DNA of 64,000 bases. Origin: Porphyrobacter sp. (GTDB taxonomy: Bacteria > Pseudomonadota > Alphaproteobacteria > Sphingomonadales > Sphingomonadaceae). Shown in pieces: positions 59,007-64,000 of this stretch. The stretch spans positions 1-64,000 of the forward strand of contig WGLN01000003.1 in assembly GCA_016125555.1 (NCBI GenBank), given 5' to 3'. A program made the translations under genes and the position numbers. Under the pieces are notes generated by a model that was not told the origin of the DNA, searched no databases, and was given only the letters and a program-made list of their open reading frames with translations. How positions within the stretch are numbered: position 1 is the stretch's first letter; each line of letters begins with the position of its first letter.

Positions 59007-60790
59007 GGTTTGGACAACAGGCCCGCGCAGTTGATGACGCCGACCAGCGAATAGGTCTGGGGGAAGTTACCCCAAAGCTCCCCTGTGTTGTAGTCGAGAT
59101 CCTCGCTGAGCAAGCCGGATGCGGTGGTGTGAGAGAGCATGGTGGTGAACAGCCGCCGCGCCTCCTCGATGCGCCCGGCGAGGTGGAGCGCCTCGATCAG
59201 CCAGAAGGTGCAGACGTTGAAGGCGGTCTCGGGCGCGCCGAAATCGTCCTCGGCGGCATAGCGCAGCATGAAGTCGCCGCGCCGCAGGTGTTTCTCGACC
59301 GCGGCGAAGGTCGAAAGGAAGCGCGGATTGTCGGGCGAGAGGAACCGCAGTTCGACCATCTGCAGCAGGCTTGCGTCGAGATAGTCGCTCTCGAAACTGG
59401 CACCGTAATGCCCGCCCTCGCCGTTCTCGACCCAGGCCTCTTCCTCGATCTTCGCGCGGATCGCGTCGGCACGCGTCCGCCACAGCGCCGCGCGGTCCGC
59501 CTTGCCGAGCCATTCGGCGGTCATCGCCAGGCGGTCGCAGGCGGCCCAGCTCATCACCGCCGAGTAGGTGTGCACCTCCTGCCGGGTGCGGAACTCCCAG
59601 AGCCCGGCGTCGGGCTGGTCGTGCATCGCCCAGGCCATCTCGCCGACCTCTTCGAGGCTGGCGAAGTCCTGATCGTCGGCCATCCGCAGCAGGCGGCGGT
59701 CGAGGAAGCCCTGCACTGTCGGCAGCACGATCTGGCCGTAGCAGTCGTGCTGGATCTGCTGGTAGGCCGCATTGCCGCGCCGCACCGGCCCCATGCCGCG
59801 ATAGCCGGCGAGCCAGCCGGCGGTGGTTTCGGACAGCTCGGCGACCCCCATCACCGAATAGAGCGGCTGGATCTGGCCGCCTTGGGCATTGTCGACGATG
59901 TTGCGCAGATAGGCGAGGTACTTCTCCAGCACGTCGAGCGCGCCGAGGCGGTTCAGCGCCTGCACGGTGTAGTAGGAATCGCGGATCCAGCAGTAGCGGT
60001 AGTCCCAGTTGCGCTCAGAATTGGGCGCCTCGGGGATCGAGGTGGTGAGCGCGGCGACGATCGCGCCGGTCTCCTCGTGCTGGCACAGCTTGAGGGTGAT
60101 GGCGCAGCGGATCACCTCCTCCTGCCATTCGAAGGGCGTGGCAAGGCCGCGCACCCAGCGCTGCCAGTAGCTGCGCGTCGCCTGCTCCATGCGGCGCACT
60201 TCCTCGCGCAGATTGCCGGCGAAGGGCTCGTCGGGGCCGAGGAAGAAGTGCAGGTCCTCCTCGACGCGAAAGACCCGTTGTTCGAGGATGAAGCCGACCG
60301 GCGCATCGGTGCTCAGCCGCAAGGCCTGTGGGCCGACGAGATAGCGGATGTGGTTTGTGCCGTGGGTCGTCTCGGCGAGCGCCGCGCCGTAATCGCGCAA
60401 GGGACGCAGCACCACCTTGATGCGCGGGTGCCCGGCGACCGGGCGCACGATCCGCGCGATCGCGACGGGCCGATACATCCGCCCCTTGCCCTCGTGGCGC
60501 GGGCAGAAGTCGAGCACCTCGACCGCGCTGCCGTCCTCGGCCTCGAGCCGGGTGACGAGGATCGGGGTGTTGCGGATATATTCCTGCGTCGCGCGCACCT
60601 GCCCGACCAGCTCGAAGCGCCAGGTCCCCGCATCGCGCTGCGCGCCGTTGAGCAGCGTGCAGAACACCGGGTCGCCGTCGACCCGCGGCACGCAGGACCA
60701 CGCCACCGCGCCCTCGCGGTCGATCAGCGCGCTGACCTGGCAATTGCCGATCGGCCAGAGTTCGAGGTCCGGGGTCACAGTTCCAGCCAC
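58988..60790 (-). CDS. GH15 glycoside hydrolase (trehalase/glucoamylase-like)
   Basis: A 600-residue protein with the N-terminal beta-sandwich and C-terminal (alpha/alpha)6 barrel of GH15. WPIGNCQVSALIDREGAVAW opens it. ERNWDYRYCWIRDSYYTVQA, AGWLAGYRGMGPVRRGNAAY and the final SEDLDYNTGELWGNFPQTYS are signature blocks that carry the two catalytic glutamates. It probably cleaves trehalose or a short glucan. It starts with GTG 60790 (AAAGGA upstream); a second GTG at 60778 would give a 4-base GTGA overlap with otsB. Lies inside the ots operon. Confidence 0.92.
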   Translation of the reverse strand: MAGTVTPDLELWPIGNCQVSALIDREGAVAWSCVPRVDGDPVFCTLLNGAQRDAGTWRFELVGQVRATQEYIRNTPILVTRLEAEDGSAVEVLDFCPRHEGKGRMYRPVAIARIVRPVAGHPRIKVVLRPLRDYGAALAETTHGTNHIRYLVGPQALRLSTDAPVGFILEQRVFRVEEDLHFFLGPDEPFAGNLREEVRRMEQATRSYWQRWVRGLATPFEWQEEVIRCAITLKLCQHEETGAIVAALTTSIPEAPNSERNWDYRYCWIRDSYYTVQALNRLGALDVLEKYLAYLRNIVDNAQGGQIQPLYSVMGVAELSETTAGWLAGYRGMGPVRRGNAAYQQIQHDCYGQIVLPTVQGFLDRRLLRMADDQDFASLEEVGEMAWAMHDQPDAGLWEFRTRQEVHTYSAVMSWAACDRLAMTAEWLGKADRAALWRTRADAIRAKIEEEAWVENGEGGHYGASFESDYLDASLLQMVELRFLSPDNPRFLSTFAAVEKHLRRGDFMLRYAAEDDFGAPETAFNVCTFWLIEALHLAGRIEEARRLFTTMLSHTTASGLLSEDLDYNTGELWGNFPQTYSLVGVINCAGLLSKPWSSVR

Positions 60791-61515
60791 GCGTGGACAT
60801 CCTTTACGCTGTCGAGGGAGAAGCGGGCGGCGGCGGATGGCCGCTCGCCGACCGCAATGCCGAAGCCGCCACGCCGGGCGCAGGCGGCGAAGCCGTCCTC
60901 GTCGGTGACATCGTCGCCGAGGAACACCGGCCGCGCGCCGGCGAAGGGCGCATGGCCGAGCAGCAGCTCGACCGCGCCGCCCTTGTCCGCGCCGGGCCAG
61001 ACCAGCTCGATTACCGCCTTGCCGCGCTTGGTGGCGAGGCCATGCTCGGTGGCGAGACCGTCGGCGAAGCGGTGGGCCTCGCCTTCGAGATCGGGCCGGG
61101 CGCGGAAATGCAGCGCCCCGCCATGCGCCTTGCGCTCGTAGAGCAGGCCGTTGTCGCGGGCATAATCATCGAGCGCCGCGGCGGCAGCCGCAGGAAGCGG
61201 CTCCGCCTCGCGCAAGGGCACGCCGTCCGGGGCGAGCACGTGGCCGCCATGCGATCCGGCAAGGTGCAGCGGCACCGCCCCGAGATGCGCGGTGAGGTTG
61301 TCGATCCCGCGCCCGCTGACCAGCGCCAGCGCCCCGCCGAGCCGTTCGGCGAGCGTCTCCAGCCCCGCGCCGAGCCGCTCCGGCACGCGGATCGCGTCCG
61401 GCCCCTCGGCGATCTCCACCAGCGTCCCGTCGAAATCGAGAAACAGCGCGAGCGGGCCCTCCGCCAGCAGGCTCGCGAGGCTGGGCGGGGCGGGAAGGCG
61501 GGGACGCGTCTTCAT
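60775..61515 (-). CDS. otsB: trehalose-6-phosphate phosphatase
   Basis: A 246-residue HAD phosphatase that makes free trehalose. The nucleophile motif is FLDFDGTLVEIAE (Asp27, Asp29). ALVSGRGIDNL, then LAGSHGGHVLAPDG and the motif IV VFLGDDVTDEDGFAACARRG are diagnostic for OtsB. The ATG at 61515 (MKTRPRLPAPP) gives a normal length. First gene of otsB-GH15-otsA; about 130 bases upstream to the PAP2 gene hold no further gene I can support. Confidence 0.95.
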   Translation of the reverse strand: MKTRPRLPAPPSLASLLAEGPLALFLDFDGTLVEIAEGPDAIRVPERLGAGLETLAERLGGALALVSGRGIDNLTAHLGAVPLHLAGSHGGHVLAPDGVPLREAEPLPAAAAAALDDYARDNGLLYERKAHGGALHFRARPDLEGEAHRFADGLATEHGLATKRGKAVIELVWPGADKGGAVELLLGHAPFAGARPVFLGDDVTDEDGFAACARRGGFGIAVGERPSAAARFSLDSVKDVHAWLEL

Positions 61516-61648
61516 CGCTGCGAGACATAGAGCCTGAAGCGCGCGCGTCAAACCGCCTCTTCGCAGATGCAGCACATCACCGGCTGCGCCATTTCAACCG
61601 CAGCGGGCGCGCGCGAAGGAGAGGCCCGGCATGACCGCGCGGCCTGAA

Positions 61649-62356
61649 TCAGGCGCCTTCGATCTCCCCGCGCCGCTCGAGCCAGCGGGCAATCAGCCAG
61701 AACAAGAGCGCCCAGGACGCCCCGACCGTCCATCCCGCGAGCACGTCGGAGGGCCAGTGCACCCCGAGATAGACCCGGCTGATCCCGATCGCGAGCGTCA
61801 GCAGGACGGCGAGCACGAGGTAATAGGCCTTGAGCGCGCGATTGGGCTCGACCCGCACCAGCAACGCGGCCAGCGTCAGGTAGGTCACCGCCGACAGCAT
61901 CGAATGGCCGCTCGGAAAGCTGGCAGTGTAGACCATCGCGCCGTGCGGCACCAGTTCGGGCCGCGGGCGGTCGAATCCCTGCTTGAGGAGCGTGCTGACG
62001 ACGAAGCCGCTGATCACCGCGCCCAGCATCAGCCACATCGCCCGGCGCTTTCCGCTGAGCAGCAGATACCCCGCCACCGACAGCGTCAGCAGCGCCAGGA
62101 TGCCCATGCCGCCCAGCGCGGTTATGTCGCGGAAGAACTCCTCCAGCCAGCCGGGGCCGATCGGATCGGAGAGGTCCGCGGGGTTCCTGAGCGCGAGCAG
62201 CAGGCGGGTGTCGAGTGCGTGGCTCGCGCCGTCCTGCACCGCCTCGGCGATCTCGAGGAAACCCCACACCGCGGCGGCGATCGCGGCAAGCGACGCGAGG
62301 GTCCAGAACTGGAAGCGCTCGCGCAGGTGGAAGATATCGTCTCGGCCAAGCTTCAC
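61649..62356 (-). CDS. PAP2-family membrane phosphatase
   Basis: A 235-residue inner-membrane lipid phosphatase with about six helices. The three PAP2 motifs are present: KQGFDRPRP (motif 1), SFPSGHSML (motif 2) and SRVYLGVHWPSDVLAG (motif 3), with the histidines needed for catalysis facing the periplasm. Likely substrates are undecaprenyl pyrophosphate or phosphatidylglycerol phosphate. It lies between the VOC and ots genes, all leftward, with enough spacing for separate promoters. Confidence 0.9.
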   Translation of the reverse strand: MKLGRDDIFHLRERFQFWTLASLAAIAAAVWGFLEIAEAVQDGASHALDTRLLLALRNPADLSDPIGPGWLEEFFRDITALGGMGILALLTLSVAGYLLLSGKRRAMWLMLGAVISGFVVSTLLKQGFDRPRPELVPHGAMVYTASFPSGHSMLSAVTYLTLAALLVRVEPNRALKAYYLVLAVLLTLAIGISRVYLGVHWPSDVLAGWTVGASWALLFWLIARWLERRGEIEGA

Positions 62357-62398
62357 GTGCAGTGCAACGCGCCCGGCGAGGGACTTGTTCCGGCCCGC

Positions 62399-62818
62399 TC
62401 AGGTCTCGAACAATTGCCCCATGTCCGCAAACGCCTTGAACTCGAGCGCGTTTCCCGAGGGATCGCGCAGGAACATCGTCGCCTGTTCGCCCGGCTGGCC
62501 TTTGAAGCGGATGGTCGGCGCGATCACGAAGGCGGTGCCCGCCGCGCGCAGCCGTACGGCCAGCGCCTCCCATTCGTCCATCGACAGCACCAGGCCGAAA
62601 TGCGGCACCGGCACGCCGTGGCCATCGACATGGGTGTTCGCCCGGTCCCCCGCCTGTCCGGGCGCGAGGTGGGCGACGATCTGGTGGCCGTGGAAATCGA
62701 AATCGATCCACTCGTCCGAAGAACGCCCCTCGGCGCAGCCCATCGCCTCGCCGTAGAAGGCCCGCGCGGCGGCAAGGTCGTGAACCGGGAAGGCGAGGTG
62801 GAACGGGGGCAGGCTCAT
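62399..62818 (-). CDS. VOC-family (glyoxalase/dioxygenase-fold) protein
   Basis: A 139-residue protein with one VOC unit. [20 protein letters not shown] (His for metal), [14 protein letters not shown] and [16 protein letters not shown] (the Glu ligand) form the expected metal site. Sequence resembles VOC proteins of unknown substrate. The ATG at 62818 (MSLPPFH) has good context; longer frames upstream lack family residues. Confidence 0.9.
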   Translation of the reverse strand: MSLPPFHLAFPVHDLAAARAFYGEAMGCAEGRSSDEWIDFDFHGHQIVAHLAPGQAGDRANTHVDGHGVPVPHFGLVLSMDEWEALAVRLRAAGTAFVIAPTIRFKGQPGEQATMFLRDPSGNALEFKAFADMGQLFET

Positions 62819-63096
62819 GCCGCGCGGCATAGCGCAGGGCGGGGCGGCGTGGAACGATTTTCCTACCGGCTGCCGATCTGCCAGCCTCGATCCTGCCATG
62901 CGACGCCCCCCGATCCGCAGCCATGCCCCCGCCATCACGCGCGAAGAGTTCGACGCGATGCTCGCCCGTTTCATCGCCCGCAGCAATTCCGCTTCTGGAG
63001 TGTCTCAAGTGTCTCCCCGTTCAGCGTCGACACCGCCGGGATGAACGCCTAGGGGAGGGCTCCAGGACAGCCCGGCAAGGTGGAGCAGGCGCCCCC

Positions 63097-63759
63097 ATGA
63101 AACTGATCATCGGCAACAAGAACTATTCGAGCTGGTCGCTGCGCGGCTGGCTCGCGGCCAAGCAATCGGGCCTCCATTTCGACGAGCTCACCGTGCCGAT
63201 CATGGGCGAGGAGTGGGACCGGCTGAAGCAGGACATGGGCGAGGTCCAGCCCTCCAGCGGCAAGGTGCCGGTGCTGTGGGACGGTGAGGCGGTGGTCTGG
63301 GACAGCCTCGCGATCCTCGAATATCTCGCCGACAAGGTCGGGCGCGAGCGGTTCTGGCCCAAGGACGAGGTGGCCCGCGCCATGGCCCGCGCGATGGTCG
63401 CGGAAATGCATTCGGGCTACCAGAGCCTGCGCAAGGAAATGCCGATGAACATCCGCCGGCAGGTGCAGCTTGCCGACGTGTCCGAGCAGACGAAGCACGA
63501 CATCGTGCGCATTCTCACCCTGTGGGCCGAGGCGCGCGCGCGGCACGGATCGCGCGGGCCCTATCTGTTCGGAACCTTCGGCGCGGCCGACATCTTTTAC
63601 GCTCCGGTGGTGACGCGCTTCGTCACCTATGGCATCGGCGTCCCGGGATTCGCCCAGGCGTACATGCAGGCGATCACCGAGCACGAGTGGATGCGCGAAT
63701 GGGCCGGAGCGGCCGAGGAAGAACAATGGGTCATCGAACAATTCGAAGTGGTGCGCTGA
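63097..63759 (+). CDS. glutathione S-transferase family protein
   Basis: A 220-residue GST. The thioredoxin-like N-terminus opens MKLIIGNKNYSSWSLRGWLA with the catalytic Ser near residue 11, and GKVPVLWDGEAVVWDSLAIL is the glutathione-binding cis-Pro and Asp-Ser segment. The C-terminal helical domain begins near residue 85. Likely role: conjugation or thiol transfer in detoxification. The start has a GGAG box about 12 bases upstream. Its end overlaps the next gene by 34 bases. Confidence 0.92.
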   Translation: MKLIIGNKNYSSWSLRGWLAAKQSGLHFDELTVPIMGEEWDRLKQDMGEVQPSSGKVPVLWDGEAVVWDSLAILEYLADKVGRERFWPKDEVARAMARAMVAEMHSGYQSLRKEMPMNIRRQVQLADVSEQTKHDIVRILTLWAEARARHGSRGPYLFGTFGAADIFYAPVVTRFVTYGIGVPGFAQAYMQAITEHEWMREWAGAAEEEQWVIEQFEVVR

Positions 63760-64000
63760 GGTTTTCGCTGGCGGCGGCGCTGTTGGCGCTGCTGCTCGCC
63801 CCGGTGCAGGCGAACGCATGGGGCGCCTACGCCCACCGCAAGACCGCCGAGATCGCCGAGGCCAATGTCTCGCCCGAGGTGCGCGCGAAGATCGCGCGGC
63901 TGCTGCGTTCGGAGAAGGCGCTCGGCACCCCGCAATGCCCGCTCAGGACGCTCGAAGACGCCGCCGTGTGGCCCGACTGCATCCGCCGCGAGGGCTGGCG
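63726..64000 (+). CDS. S1/P1-family nuclease (3' end cut off by the window)
   Basis: The first 91 residues of a secreted zinc nuclease. The signal peptide runs to Ala31 (LLLAPVQANA). The mature chain starts with Trp32, which, through its amino group, is a zinc ligand in this family, followed by His37 in WGAYAHRKTAEIAEANV. ALEDAAVWPD-like LEDAAVWPDCIRR holds the next acidic ligand. It begins inside the GST gene (34-base overlap); no other in-frame start exists before the signal peptide. The rest lies beyond the window. Confidence 0.88.
   Translation, partial: MGHRTIRSGALRFSLAAALLALLLAPVQANAWGAYAHRKTAEIAEANVSPEVRAKIARLLRSEKALGTPQCPLRTLEDAAVWPDCIRREGW

Noticed and set aside
62898..63044. A 48-codon open frame ([11 protein letters not shown]...) upstream of the GST gene.
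   Set aside because: No ribosome-binding site and no recognisable family; part of it reads as a helix, but the evidence is too weak to call a gene.

Overview
The window is a dense (about 65-68% G+C by eye), single-copy chromosomal segment of an alphaproteobacterium, most likely a sphingomonad of the Erythrobacter/Porphyrobacter type. The signs are the gene order rpmH-rnpA-yidD-yidC-engB, a second-type GluRS, a UPF0262 protein, a CC_3452-type exported protein, a cysteine-less L36, an HWE histidine kinase and an alphaproteobacterial RpoC. Taxonomy is inferred from protein style only; no rRNA gene is present. I found no prophage, insertion sequence, CRISPR array or tRNA.

Layout. 1-6.9 kb: the 3' part of rpoC with its terminator, a hypothetical gene, a lipoprotein, gltX and an anchored metallo-beta-lactamase-fold hydrolase. 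6.9-22.2 kb, almost all leftward: a cell-surface polysaccharide locus made of two blocks. One block is cysD-cysNC-cysQ-pssD-pssE-wecC-wecB, which should make PAPS, UDP-ManNAc and UDP-ManNAcA and contains an Alg13/Alg14-like glycosyltransferase pair. The other is wza-wzc-GT2-GT2-NodZ-like fucosyltransferase-FkbM methyltransferase-hexapeptide acyltransferase, which exports a glycan and probably decorates it. No flippase, polymerase or initiating sugar transferase is inside the window. 22.4-29.1 kb: a CoA-transferase/MaoC pair, then a four-gene DevC-DevA-HlyD-TolC-type efflux operon facing a TetR regulator across a tandem operator.

29.1-42.9 kb: housekeeping and signalling genes: ftsH, a DUF3667 protein, an orphan ParA ATPase, rpoZ, a phospholipase D/cardiolipin synthase, an HWE histidine kinase with its receiver protein, a Crp/Fnr regulator, dnaB, UPF0262, a degenerate GH25-like protein and cdd. 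43.3-43.6 kb: a compound palindrome separates cdd from a convergent M14 carboxypeptidase and supplies both stop codons. 44.7-53 kb: a DUF4136 lipoprotein, galE, rpmJ, a HAD hydrolase, a CC_3452-type secreted protein facing an HxlR regulator, recQ, a TonB-like protein and a YifB/ComM ATPase. 53.1-57.6 kb: a secreted ClpP-like protein, then rpmH-rnpA-yidD-yidC-engB. 57.6-61.5 kb: a leftward otsB-GH15-otsA trehalose operon. 61.6-64 kb: PAP2 phosphatase, VOC protein, a glutathione S-transferase and the start of a secreted S1/P1 nuclease.

Translational coupling is pervasive: ATGA or GTGA overlaps join cysNC/cysQ, pssD/pssE, wecC/wecB, the two GT2 genes, DUF4136/M14, GH25-like/cdd and rnpA/yidD, and they fix several start codons. 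No stretch longer than 300 bases lacks a gene. The most interesting points are the Nod-factor-like set of decoration genes next to a PAPS-forming operon, the nested palindrome at 43.3 kb, and the tandem TetR operator.
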